Shown piece by piece: positions 16,391 to 25,279 of a DNA stretch of 64,000 nucleotides. Each line of letters opens with the position of its first letter. Within the stretch, counting starts at the first letter, position 1. The notes beneath the pieces are model-generated. The model had not been told where the DNA came from. It was given only the letters and a program-made list of their open reading frames with translations, and searched no databases. The position numbers and the translations under genes are program-made. This DNA is from Gallionella sp. (GTDB lineage: Bacteria; Pseudomonadota; Gammaproteobacteria; Burkholderiales; Gallionellaceae), in contig JAQTZW010000001.1 of assembly GCA_028687575.1 (NCBI GenBank), positions 124,001 to 188,000 of the forward strand, in the 5' to 3' direction.

Positions 16391-17005
16391 CTAATGCGTT
16401 TTCGCAGCACAAGGGTTCTTTGCTGCGCAAGGATTATCCGTCGCCAAAACCTGACTTGGCTTGAAGCCTTTTTGATATTCGGCTGTATATGCAGTCAGTG
16501 CAGCTAATTCCTTTGAATTCCATGCCAATGGCTTGCTCGCCAATGGAACGACCATGCAGAACTGAACCATTTCATCGAGATGAACTGTTTTAACTCCAGA
16601 ACGTTCATGCGGCATCTGCACGAAGTGTGGATAGGGTTGCGCAAACGTGTTTTGAAACGCGCCATAACCATCATGACACGAGTTGCATGACAAGCCATTC
16701 GTACTCAGCCTGGTATCGCTAAATAATTTTTTACCATATTTGACTAATTTTGCATGATTACCTTTATAGGGGCGGTAATTGTTCGGGCGCGTTACCAGTT
16801 TCAGATTGATTCGATCCGGATTGCTAGCTGCACACGGGTTATTGGCAGCACAAGGATTTTTTGCTGCGCAAGGATTTTCGCGTGACGAGCTGCTGCGGGG
16901 TGCACAGGGATTTGCACGGCATGGGCTGGCTATGGCGATACCGCCTAGAGAGAGCGTCAGCACCCCGGAAGTAATTAATGTGTTGACCAGTTTGGTTCGT
17001 TTCAT
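16391..17005 (-). CDS. Periplasmic c-type cytochrome with NPCAA repeats at both ends of the mature protein
   Basis: A 204-residue secreted protein with a signal peptide (about 24 residues, IAIASPC). The mature N-terminus has cysteines in NPCAP, NPCAAK, NPCAAN and NPCAAS units. A single heme site CNSCH lies near residue 107, with YGKKLFSDTRLSTNGLSC before it as in MauG/diheme-peroxidase-like or class I cytochromes. The protein ends with two more NPCAAK units. The start at 17005 has GGAG 6 bp upstream. The same repeat makes up the whole of the peptide gene at 23532-23837, and both have an ECF-type promoter. The repeats may bind metal or be targets of cysteine modification; this is inference. 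Confidence 0.8.
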   Translation of the reverse strand: MKRTKLVNTLITSGVLTLSLGGIAIASPCRANPCAPRSSSSRENPCAAKNPCAANNPCAASNPDRINLKLVTRPNNYRPYKGNHAKLVKYGKKLFSDTRLSTNGLSCNSCHDGYGAFQNTFAQPYPHFVQMPHERSGVKTVHLDEMVQFCMVVPLASKPLAWNSKELAALTAYTAEYQKGFKPSQVLATDNPCAAKNPCAAKTH

Positions 17006-17068
17006 TGTGTTCTCCATAGAAAAAATGGTGTGGGTAAAATCAAAGCGTGTAAGCACGGTTGACAGCCG

Positions 17069-17098
17069 TTAGTCGAATTGAGATGGGTAATTCTTACA
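17069..17098 (-). promoter_or_regulatory. ECF-type promoter for NPCAA cytochrome
   Basis: Minus strand TGTAAG (17098-17093) and CGACTAA (17075-17069) with a 17-bp spacer, 63 bp before the start at 17005. Confidence 0.75.
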
Positions 17099-17118
17099 CT
17101 CGAATATTTGTACTCGTC

Positions 17119-17147
17119 TGTAAGAAATCGGTATTGCAAACGACAAA
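17119..17147 (+). promoter_or_regulatory. ECF-type promoter for thioredoxin-ccdA-HD-GYP operon
   Basis: TGTAAG at 17119-17124 and CGACAAA at 17141-17147 with a 16-bp spacer. One -10 base differs from the other sites. It diverges from the cytochrome promoter 20 bp away. Confidence 0.65.
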
Positions 17148-17198
17148 GATTTATTGATGCACGGCATCAAGCTCATTTTTAATTTCCAGGAGACCTTC

Positions 17199-17582
17199 AT
17201 GAAACAGATTGCACGATCATTGATGTTGTTGCTTACGTTAATCTTCCCACTACTTGCTCACGCGCTGGGCGAGCCATACACACAAGAGAAATTGGATGCC
17301 TTGAACAAGGCAGGAAAACCTGTATTGGTGGCTATTCATGCCGATTGGTGTGGAACCTGCCGTGCTCAGGAGCGGGTGTTGGGAAAGCTATTGTTACAAC
17401 CAGAGTTTCGTGGAATGACTGTTTTGCGTGTCGATTTTGATCAACAGAAACCCGTTGTGCACAAATTGGGTGCCAAATATCAAAGTACATTGATTGTATT
17501 TAAAGGTGGCGAAATGGCTGGTCGAATGACGGGCGAGACCGACAGTGATCGGATTGCTGAATTGCTGCATTCGGCTTTGTAG
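17199..17582 (+). CDS. Secreted thioredoxin-family protein
   Basis: A 127-residue protein with a signal peptide of about 22 residues (cleaved after LAHA) and a thioredoxin fold carrying the active site ADWCGTC near residue 52. It is probably periplasmic. The next gene, 10 bp downstream, encodes a CcdA-type membrane electron carrier that could keep its CxxC reduced. ATG 17199 has CAGGAGA upstream, which decides it over an earlier in-frame start. Confidence 0.87.
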   Translation: MKQIARSLMLLLTLIFPLLAHALGEPYTQEKLDALNKAGKPVLVAIHADWCGTCRAQERVLGKLLLQPEFRGMTVLRVDFDQQKPVVHKLGAKYQSTLIVFKGGEMAGRMTGETDSDRIAELLHSAL

Positions 17583-17591
17583 GGGGCAATC

Positions 17592-18317
17592 ATGGAACTC
17601 GGCCTGACCAGTTTTGGCCTGTCATTTCTGGCGGGCGTTCTTTCCACACTATCACCTTGCGTGTTACCGCTGGCGCCTATTTTGTTGGGTTCATCGGTAA
17701 GCTCGCATCGCATGGGGCCGTATGCACTGATTGGCGGGTTAATGGCCTCATACACGGTGATTGGCGTCGTGATCGGTTCGATGGGAGCCAGGATTGGCTT
17801 GGAAGCAGACACCTTGCGTGTGGTGGGCGGGCTGCTATTGATGCTGTTTGGCACCATTATGTTCTCTAGCGTGCTTCAAGAAAAATTCAGCGGTGCAATT
17901 AGTCGATTGGGTGTTGGTCAAGGACTGCTCGCGCGTTTTAATCTGGACGGATTGCATGGTCAATTTTTGCTAGGCATGTTGCTTGGTATCGTGTGGAGTC
18001 CGTGCGTCGGTCCTACACTGGGTGTGGCGATCACCCTAGCTAGTCAGGGACAGGCATTGTTGCAGGTAGGTGCGGTGATGTTAATGTTCAGTTTAGGTGC
18101 CGCATTGCCGCTGGTGGCTATCGGTATGTTGTCACGCCAAGCGATGGGTAAATGGCGCAACCGCATGCTTGAGGCCGGACAAAAGGCAAAGAAAGTTTTT
18201 GGCGCAGCACTGCTATTGCTTGGTATCCTTGTCTTGTCAGGAGCTGACAAGACATTCGAGCGTCATGCGGTGAATGTCATGCCCGATTGGCTAGTTATGT
18301 TGACCAGTCGTTTTTGA
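17592..18317 (+). CDS. ccdA: CcdA/DsbD-type membrane electron transporter
   Basis: A 241-residue protein with six membrane helices. The two redox cysteines lie in the paired motifs STLSPCVLPLAP (helix 1) and IVWSPCVGPTLG (helix 4), typical of CcdA. It moves electrons from cytosolic thioredoxin to periplasmic thiols, here most likely to the thioredoxin encoded just upstream. Together the pair could keep bufferin or cytochrome cysteines reduced. This is inferred from order and the shared promoter. Confidence 0.88.
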   Translation: MELGLTSFGLSFLAGVLSTLSPCVLPLAPILLGSSVSSHRMGPYALIGGLMASYTVIGVVIGSMGARIGLEADTLRVVGGLLLMLFGTIMFSSVLQEKFSGAISRLGVGQGLLARFNLDGLHGQFLLGMLLGIVWSPCVGPTLGVAITLASQGQALLQVGAVMLMFSLGAALPLVAIGMLSRQAMGKWRNRMLEAGQKAKKVFGAALLLLGILVLSGADKTFERHAVNVMPDWLVMLTSRF

Positions 18318-18340
18318 GCGTTGAATCGGAGAAGAAAGTT

Positions 18341-19180
18341 ATGTCTGAAAAATCATCGTTACTGAATACATTGCTCGGTTTGTCGATGATCGTCGAAGCT
18401 CGCGATCCCTATACCGGCGGTCACTTGTGGCGTGTATCGCAGTTCTCCAAACTGATTGCCTTGCAGGCAGGATTGTCGCGTCGGAATGTTGCGTTGTGCG
18501 AAATTGGCGGATTTTTACACGATCTTGGCAAAGTCGGCGTGCCCGATGCTATTCTCAATAAGCCGGATCGGTTAACCGAAGCTGAATTCTCCGTGATCCG
18601 TACCCATCCCAGCGTGGGCGGACGCTTGCTGGCTAACCATCCGCTTGCCAACCTTGCGATGGAGGCAGTGGTCGGTCATCACGAACGCCCGGACGGAAAA
18701 GGTTATCCGCATGGCATTGCTGGTAATGTCATCCCTGAAGTGGCGCGCATCGTCAGCATCGCCGATGCCTTCGATGCGATGACCAGCACACGCCCTTATC
18801 GCAAAGGGATGCCGATTGAAAAAGCATTGGTTATTATCGGCAACGAATTGGATATTCAATTTGATAAAACACTAGGTCGTCATTTTCTGGAATTGAATAT
18901 GGCAGCCGATATTGCCCATATTGTCGGGCACAGCGAAGCAGGCATACCTTTGCAAAGTTGTCCTTCATGCCATGCGCCTGTTGTCAGAAAGCGCAGTCAG
19001 CACGAGGGAGATTACGTCTACTGCCGCGCCTGCGGCGGCGAATCACACCTGAACAAAATTGGCGACACGTTCCGGTTGGATATGACGGGGCAGATGGGTG
19101 ATGCCAGTGTACTTGCGCCAGATAGCGATTTGGATCTTATCGGCAGAATGGTGGAAGAAATGGCGCCCATCGTATTATGA
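18341..19180 (+). CDS. HD-GYP domain protein with C-terminal zinc ribbon
   Basis: A 279-residue protein. The HD-GYP domain spans about 10-195, with HDLGKVGVPD near residue 59 and HHERPDGKGYP near 113, which marks a likely cyclic-di-GMP phosphodiesterase. A C-terminal CPSCHAP...YCRACGG pair (about residues 207-235) is a four-cysteine zinc ribbon and is not part of the standard domain. ATG 18341 has GGAGAAG upstream. It lies 24 bp after ccdA and so links the thiol operon to c-di-GMP signalling. The zinc ribbon might sense metal or oxidation; untested. Confidence 0.85.
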   Translation: MSEKSSLLNTLLGLSMIVEARDPYTGGHLWRVSQFSKLIALQAGLSRRNVALCEIGGFLHDLGKVGVPDAILNKPDRLTEAEFSVIRTHPSVGGRLLANHPLANLAMEAVVGHHERPDGKGYPHGIAGNVIPEVARIVSIADAFDAMTSTRPYRKGMPIEKALVIIGNELDIQFDKTLGRHFLELNMAADIAHIVGHSEAGIPLQSCPSCHAPVVRKRSQHEGDYVYCRACGGESHLNKIGDTFRLDMTGQMGDASVLAPDSDLDLIGRMVEEMAPIVL

Positions 19181-19309
19181 GCAGAATCACCCCGGTGCAG
19201 TATGAAGGCCGCTTTACATCCGTGCTAAATGTTTGCACAGTGAGATAAGGAAACTAACGTTTCGGGGTTCATTTCATCAGAAATGATGGCTATTCAGTCG
19301 GTGGCGGTA

Positions 19310-19738
19310 TTAGCATGACTTGCTCGAGTATGCCACGCGCCGAGAGAACGCCAGCGCGGCAAGCGGTACGACCACCCATTGCAGAAGTGGTGATACGCCG
19401 ATCGGAACAAAAGGGGTAAGCGGCATCCATTCCGAATACGTCCAGCTTGCCAGCACAGTGGTGTTGAACCATTCGCTAAACGCCGTGAAAACGAAGCCAA
19501 ATATGACCGCGACTGTATTCACCAGGATCCAGTGCCAATTGTGCAGCGCGCTGGCGCGCGTTGCGATGAGTGCGGCGAGTAGTGCGCCAACGCCAATGAG
19601 CACATCGCCAACGGTACAATGGAAAACGGCATAAGCGATGGATGTCGGAGGCGCTTCCCACAACGCGCTCAGCACGGCAAGCGCGGGGAGGTAACGTGCG
19701 AACACAAAGCGCCAAACTTGGGAGTCGTGGCACCACAT
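19310..19738 (-). CDS. Four-helix membrane protein at the end of the mer operon
   Basis: A 142-residue hydrophobic protein with about four membrane helices. It contains HCTVGDVLIGVGALLAALIA, a SEWFN motif and WMPLTPFVPIGVSPLLQW. It starts 5 bp after the merA stop and so belongs to the mer transcript. I do not recognise it as MerC, MerE or MerH: there is no paired cysteine in a membrane helix. Position suggests an accessory mercury function, but the sequence gives no direct support. Confidence 0.65.
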   Translation of the reverse strand: MWCHDSQVWRFVFARYLPALAVLSALWEAPPTSIAYAVFHCTVGDVLIGVGALLAALIATRASALHNWHWILVNTVAVIFGFVFTAFSEWFNTTVLASWTYSEWMPLTPFVPIGVSPLLQWVVVPLAALAFSRRVAYSSKSC

Positions 19739-19743
19739 TTTGC

Positions 19744-21390
<1,647 letters not shown>

Positions 21391-21391
<1 letters not shown>

Positions 21392-21729
21392 TAGTGTACC
21401 CCCACAGCTTTGGATGGATAGCCCGTATTTTCAGTCGCAGTGGTGAGTGCCTTAACAGTGGTCTGTGCATCGTCGAAAGTCACGGCAGCTTCTTTTTTGT
21501 CGAGATTGATAGCCACTTTCTCTACGCCATGCACGCCGAAGAGTGCCTTTCTTACGGTGATCGGACAGGCCGAACAAGTCATGTTGGATATTGCCAATGT
21601 AGTCGTACTGCTGACCGCAAAGGCGGGAGTGACCGTTAGCGCGGTCATCATGGTAACGAGGATGATGGCGCAAGTTTTGTTGAGTTTGCGAGTCACTGTT
21701 CTTAGGTCTGTTTGTGTGCATCTGTTCAT
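21391..21729 (-). CDS. merP: Periplasmic mercury-binding protein MerP
   Basis: A 112-residue protein with a somewhat long N-terminus and signal peptide (cleaved near PAFA-VSS) followed by an HMA domain with the metal site MTCSACP. It scavenges Hg(II) in the periplasm and passes it to MerT/MerF. AGGAG lies 7 bp before ATG 21729. An inner ATG (at 21651) would give a more usual signal peptide, so the exact start is not certain. Confidence 0.92.
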
Positions 21730-21741
21730 GTTACGACTCCT

Positions 21742-22092
21742 TTAGTAAAAAAGTGGTGCGATATAGGGGAAGGTAAGCGCGACGAGTATCAGCAACGCGA
21801 CGATCCAGAAAGTTATTCTGTAAATACGTTGGGTCTGCGGCAAGGCGCAAATTTCACCCGGCATGCATTCAGCCTCTGGGCGATAGATACGCCGCCAAGC
21901 GAAGAACAGCGCCACCAATGCTGCACCGATGAAAAACGGACGGTAGGGTTCCAGCACGGTCAGGTTGCTAATCCACGCACCGCTAAATCCCAGCGTGATC
22001 AGCACCAGTGGCCCAAGGCAGCAAGTCGATGCTAATATGGCCGCTATGCCGCCTATGAACAGCGTGCCGCGACCGGTTTTCGTTCCAGACAT
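21742..22092 (-). CDS. merT: Mercury transporter MerT
   Basis: A 116-residue protein with three membrane helices. The first carries the cysteine pair ILASTCCLGPLVLITLG; a second cysteine pair (PEAECMPGEICALPQ) lies on the loop after helix 2. It takes Hg(II) from MerP into the cytosol. The start at 22092 is set by the family and lies 29 bp after the mer -10 box. It is the first gene of merTPFA-orf. Confidence 0.93.
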   Translation of the reverse strand: MSGTKTGRGTLFIGGIAAILASTCCLGPLVLITLGFSGAWISNLTVLEPYRPFFIGAALVALFFAWRRIYRPEAECMPGEICALPQTQRIYRITFWIVALLILVALTFPYIAPLFY

Positions 22093-22120
22093 GTGATTCC
22101 CTTTTTCAAAAGATGTGCTA

Positions 22121-22151
22121 ACCTTAAACCCGTAGTCAACTACGGAGTCAA
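22121..22151 (-). promoter_or_regulatory. mer operator/promoter (MerR type, 19-bp spacer)
   Basis: On the minus strand the -35 TTGACT (22151-22146) and -10 TAAGGT (22126-22121) are 19 bp apart, the over-long spacer characteristic of MerR-activated promoters. The spacer holds the perfect dyad CCGTAG-TTGA-CTACGG (22145-22130). merR starts 6 bp beyond the -35 on the other strand, so MerR also represses itself from here. Confidence 0.93.
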
Positions 22152-22156
22152 GCATT

Positions 22157-22654
22157 ATGAAAATGAGCAAAGCGAGTTTCGAGCTGGAGAAGCAACGCGG
22201 TCAAACTAGCAAAGTAAGTGCTGCCAAATTACAGATGCAGAATTTAGAAGCCGACATGACCATCGGGCAATTAGCAAATGCTGGTTGTGTCAATGTCGAA
22301 ACCATTCGTTATTACCAACGCGAAAAATTACTGCCCACGCCGAAACGTACTTTTGGTTCTATCAGGCGATACGGTGATGAAGAACTAAAAAGACTGTTGT
22401 TCATTAAGCGTGCGCAGGCAATTGGATTTTCGCTGACTGAAATCACTTTGTTGCTTCAATTGGCTGAAGGTGAACACTGCGCGGAAACACAGGAGCTGGC
22501 CGAGAAAAAACTGGACGTGATCAAACAGAAACTTGCAGATTTGCACGCTATCGAATCAGCTCTGGAAAAACTTATTTCCGCCTGCAGCAAAGGAAAAAAC
22601 GGATGCGGCTGCCCGATTATTGATAGCCTGGTTAGTGGAAAGACAATGTTGTAG
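22157..22654 (+). CDS. merR: Mercury-responsive regulator MerR
   Basis: A MerR-family protein with the winged helix near residues 35-75 (TIGQLANAGCVNVETIRYYQREKLL) and the three Hg-ligand cysteines in EGEHCAET, ISACSKG and CGCPIID. The frame gives 165 residues, about 20 longer at the N-terminus than usual. GGAG lies 9 bp before ATG 22157, but an inner ATG at 22235 would give the normal length. It controls the divergent merTPFA operon by DNA untwisting at the 19-bp spacer. Confidence 0.92.
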   Translation: MKMSKASFELEKQRGQTSKVSAAKLQMQNLEADMTIGQLANAGCVNVETIRYYQREKLLPTPKRTFGSIRRYGDEELKRLLFIKRAQAIGFSLTEITLLLQLAEGEHCAETQELAEKKLDVIKQKLADLHAIESALEKLISACSKGKNGCGCPIIDSLVSGKTML

Positions 22655-22758
22655 AGTGTTTCACTCGAATTGAAAGACCTTGCGCAAGCGAAATCCCACA
22701 CAATTTCCCGGCAATGCAGCGATGATTCACAGCCAAATGAGGGCCAATGTTGGCATGG

Positions 22759-23553
22759 TCAATTTTGTTTGGTTGAGATGGCCTGTTCAACTTCGTGCAG
22801 TGTGTTCTCCACCGAAATCTCGATCTGACTGGTTATGTCTAGCTTGCGATCTTCAAATACGTCCTTGTCTGGATGAGTTGTCGCCCATGACCAGATGATT
22901 TCGTCACGCTGCTTGAGCAAGGCTTCGATATGCGGACGGTACAGCACGAACATCGCGCTGATCCAACGATTCACAGGCCATGATGGATATGCTTGGTCAA
23001 TCACAAAGTGGTCCAGCATCCGGATCACCTGATCTGCGGGATACCAGGCTTCGGCGGTCACCCAGCGATTGGTTGTGAATAGCCCTGTCGGGTAGCCGTA
23101 ACTGTCCATGGCAATGGCGAGCAAATGCGACAAGGCTTCATCGCCTTGTGGCCACGGATCCGAGGTAGAGCAGGCAATGGGCGTCACTCCAGCGGGCATG
23201 CCCTTGGGGCGAAGAAAACAGTGGAAGTGCCCATGTTCGCCAACTTCTCCGCGATGGGCGTGATAATAATACTGTGCATGAGTCTCGCGGTCATACACGT
23301 CGTCATCGGGGTAATGGTTATATTCGTAAAAGGTTTCGCCCTTGTTCAGCGTATCTCGCAACACTTCACCGACGATATTCATTTCGGATTTTTTCAATAC
23401 GCGATAACATTCCATGATCTCCAATCCGGCGCTCTGCATGGCTAGTAACTGCACCAGTGGCAGCGTGGATAAATCAGGCGCAGCAACCAGCCCCGTTGCG
23501 GGGCTGGTTGTGTGCGATGCAGATTGGTTGCCTAGTGGGCTTTTGCTGCGCAT
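22759..23553 (-). CDS. DUF6969-like protein of unknown function
   Basis: Up to 264 residues. The conserved body begins at AGLEIMECYRVLKKSEMNIVGEVL and contains EYNHYPDDDVYD, THAQYYYHAHRG, EHGHFHCFLRPKGMP, HLLAIAMDSYGYP and FTTNRWVTAE: many conserved His, Asp and Tyr residues, which suggests metal binding or an enzyme. I relate it from memory to DUF6969. The start is uncertain: ATG 23553 lies inside the upstream NPCAAK gene, and a hairpin (23484-23510) separates them, so ATG 23439 is also possible. It probably shares the ECF-controlled transcript of the NPCAAK peptide. Confidence 0.65.
   Translation of the reverse strand: MRSKSPLGNQSASHTTSPATGLVAAPDLSTLPLVQLLAMQSAGLEIMECYRVLKKSEMNIVGEVLRDTLNKGETFYEYNHYPDDDVYDRETHAQYYYHAHRGEVGEHGHFHCFLRPKGMPAGVTPIACSTSDPWPQGDEALSHLLAIAMDSYGYPTGLFTTNRWVTAEAWYPADQVIRMLDHFVIDQAYPSWPVNRWISAMFVLYRPHIEALLKQRDEIIWSWATTHPDKDVFEDRKLDITSQIEISVENTLHEVEQAISTKQN
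23484..23510 (-). terminator. 11-bp perfect hairpin between peptide gene and DUF6969-like gene
   Basis: CAACCAGCCCC and GGGGCTGGTTG pair fully around a 5-base loop. It lies 22 bp after the stop of the NPCAAK gene. No T-tract follows, so it may stabilise the upstream mRNA or attenuate rather than end transcription. Confidence 0.5.
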
Positions 23554-23837
23554 GGGTTTTTGGCAGAGCAAGGGTTCTTTGCTGCACACGGATGCATCGC
23601 CGCACAAGGATTTTTTGCTGCACAGGGATTAGCTTTGTGGTGTTTGTGTTTGGCCATACAGGGATGTTTACCCGCACAAGGGTTTTTCCCTGCACATGGG
23701 TTGGCAGAGGATTCCTTTTGCGAACGACCTGCACATGGATTCATTGCGCCACAGGGGGCGGCAATTGCTGCGCCACTCATTGCAGCGGCCAATGCGCCGG
23801 TTGAGATCAGGGTCTTTGCGATTTTATTGAATTTCAT
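23532..23837 (-). CDS. Secreted cysteine-rich NPCAAK-repeat peptide (candidate bufferin-like metallophore)
   Basis: A 101-residue protein: a signal peptide of about 25 residues (cleaved near AIAA-PCG) and a mature part made almost wholly of [NH]PC[AGSM] units, with ten cysteines. Between the two blocks is a histidine/lysine segment (MAKHKHHKA). The later units repeat with a 6-residue period. The start is set by GGAGAAAAAAATG. An ECF-type promoter (23900-23928) of the bufferin regulon lies upstream. MNIO-modified precursors are also short secreted peptides with repeated cysteines, so this could be another substrate of BufB or a plain metal sponge. I know no named family for it. Confidence 0.75.
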   Translation of the reverse strand: MKFNKIAKTLISTGALAAAMSGAAIAAPCGAMNPCAGRSQKESSANPCAGKNPCAGKHPCMAKHKHHKANPCAAKNPCAAMHPCAAKNPCSAKNPCAAKAH

Positions 23838-23899
23838 TTTTTTCTCCAAGGATAAATTTGTAAGCAGTTTTGACATTACCAAGATGGTGGATGCAAGGA

Positions 23900-23928
23900 T
23901 TAGTCGTGGAGAAATTGCAAATCTTACA
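23900..23928 (-). promoter_or_regulatory. ECF-type promoter for NPCAAK-repeat peptide
   Basis: Minus strand TGTAAG (23928-23923) and CGACTAA (23906-23900), 16-bp spacer, 63 bp before the peptide gene. Confidence 0.75.
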
Positions 23929-23944
23929 AGGATTTTGAAGAAAT

Positions 23945-24279
23945 ATTTATAAATTCCCCAGTGTGCCGATTGTAGAACTCTTATCCCTTGGATTGTATGC
24001 CCGAAAGCTGCCCGTCGCGACCGACGGTTCAGTCTCGATACCTGCCCGACAGATTGCATCGATTATATGGCTGCTGTGCGCTCGTAAGCGGTTATTCATA
24101 AATTTTCAGATAGACGCTGGCATTGGATTCGTTATGTGTGGCGGAATCCATTGGAATACGAATCAATCAGGCAAAACGGTAAAAGCTCGTACTGGAGAAT
24201 ATCTCGTCAGCATCGTTCCATAGGCAGTAAAATCAACCAAAAATCAGGATTTGTTGACCGACGTGCCGCACTGCGTTGA
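23945..24279. other. Non-coding stretch between the metal genes and the toxin-antitoxin pair
   Basis: About 335 bases with no convincing gene. One open frame (23963-24223, plus) has no RBS, no domain and odd composition. I see no clear repeat or insertion-sequence end. It marks the passage from the metal region to the transfer region and is a possible junction site. Confidence 0.4.
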
Positions 24280-24558
24280 TTAGTGTTTGAGGTCGCGATA
24301 AAAGTTTTCGTGTGGGCCGATAGTTTCCAGATAAACCAGCCGCACGTCCTTATCGAGTGTGTAGCCCAGCAGATAGAGCTGCCCCTGGCTGCGAAACTTG
24401 TAGACAAACAAATCAGCCAGATCACCTTTTTTACGTTCGCCGACAGAAGGTTGACCAGCGATCAGTTCGACCGCTGCATCGACATCAGTTGCAACGTTGT
24501 CGTGCAGTTTTTTGTACTGGCGGGCAAATCGCCTCGTCTGCTCAACTGCGTAACTCAT
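24280..24558 (-). CDS. RelE/ParE-superfamily toxin
   Basis: A 92-residue toxin of the RelE/ParE fold: QTRRFARQYKKLHDNV at the N-terminus, a central VYKFRSQGQLYLLGY strand pair and the closing GPHENFYRDLKH typical of RelE/HigB/YafQ-like proteins. It overlaps the antitoxin gene by 4 bp (ATGA). It may cleave ribosome-bound mRNA or poison gyrase; the subgroup cannot be fixed. It probably stabilises the mobile element. Confidence 0.82.
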   Translation of the reverse strand: MSYAVEQTRRFARQYKKLHDNVATDVDAAVELIAGQPSVGERKKGDLADLFVYKFRSQGQLYLLGYTLDKDVRLVYLETIGPHENFYRDLKH

Positions 24559-24785
24559 GCACGGCGACTGCGTGGCACAAAGGGTGTGGCCTGTTCGCGC
24601 GGTTCGCGCATCGAAGCCAGTGATTCCGCCACAAAACTAACTGGCAGATCCGGATTGTCGAGTGACGCACGACCGACCATCGCCCAATACTCAATCTGTC
24701 CAGCAATGGTGCGGTGTTCAATCTGCGCTTCGGTGCGAGCCTGCTCGTACAACGTGTCATCAATCCTGACTGGCATTCCCATCAT
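24555..24785 (-). CDS. ParD-like antitoxin
   Basis: A 76-residue protein with an N-terminal ribbon-helix-helix (MPVRIDDTLYEQARTEAQIE, HRTIAGQIEYWAMVGRA), as in ParD-like TA antitoxins, and a flexible C-terminus that would wrap the toxin. GGGAG lies 4 bp before ATG 24785. A CTAC-AAAA-GTAG dyad at 24806-24817 may be its operator. Confidence 0.78.
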   Translation of the reverse strand: MMGMPVRIDDTLYEQARTEAQIEHRTIAGQIEYWAMVGRASLDNPDLPVSFVAESLASMREPREQATPFVPRSRRA

Positions 24786-24874
24786 CGCTCTCCCAATAAC
24801 CTTTACTACAAAAGTAGCAGCATTGTAGTGCTAACAGACTGAATAGAGCAACATCCGTCTCCGCCATCAGGATT

Positions 24875-25279
24875 TCAGTTATGTCCACCCATAATCTTGG
24901 AAACTTCACCCAAGTCCATCCCTTCGGTCGGCGGCATTCCGTTTTGGCATAGATTCAGCTCATAGTTCAGCGCGAAGTCAGTTTTCGTCCCCGATTTTGT
25001 TGGTGTGTTCGGCTGGATCAGCTTAACTGCGAGGCGGCTACACCCCTCCTGTTTGAACCGCTTGAGCGTTGATACCTCAGCCTTGACCGGATCGGATGCG
25101 CCTGTTGCCGAGTGAATGGCATCCGCTTCTTTACTCTCCACGATTCCACGGGCTTTGCCATCTGGCGCACTCAATGCCTGCATAAGCAATGCCTTGACGC
25201 TGAAGCTTTCCGCTGCGCTTGCCGTCGTTGCAAAAAGGCCAAATACCGCAGTAGCGATGATGTGTTTCGGTGTGATCAT
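24875..25279 (-). CDS. Secreted protein at the end of the tra operon
   Basis: A 134-residue protein with a signal peptide (about 22 residues, ASAA-ES). The mature part has two cysteines (EGCSRLAVKL and LNLCQNGMP) that could form a disulfide. It overlaps the upstream traN-like gene by 4 bp (ATGA), so it is part of the transfer operon. I do not recognise a family. Confidence 0.65.
   Translation of the reverse strand: MITPKHIIATAVFGLFATTASAAESFSVKALLMQALSAPDGKARGIVESKEADAIHSATGASDPVKAEVSTLKRFKQEGCSRLAVKLIQPNTPTKSGTKTDFALNYELNLCQNGMPPTEGMDLGEVSKIMGGHN

Noticed and set aside
23532-23837. Regular DNA repeats that look like a CRISPR array
   Set aside because: The repeats are codon-periodic (NPCAAK units) within one open frame with signal peptide, SD and promoter; there are no unique spacers and no cas genes.
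23963-24223. 86-codon open frame on the plus strand
   Set aside because: No SD, no recognisable motif, and composition unlike a protein; left as non-coding.
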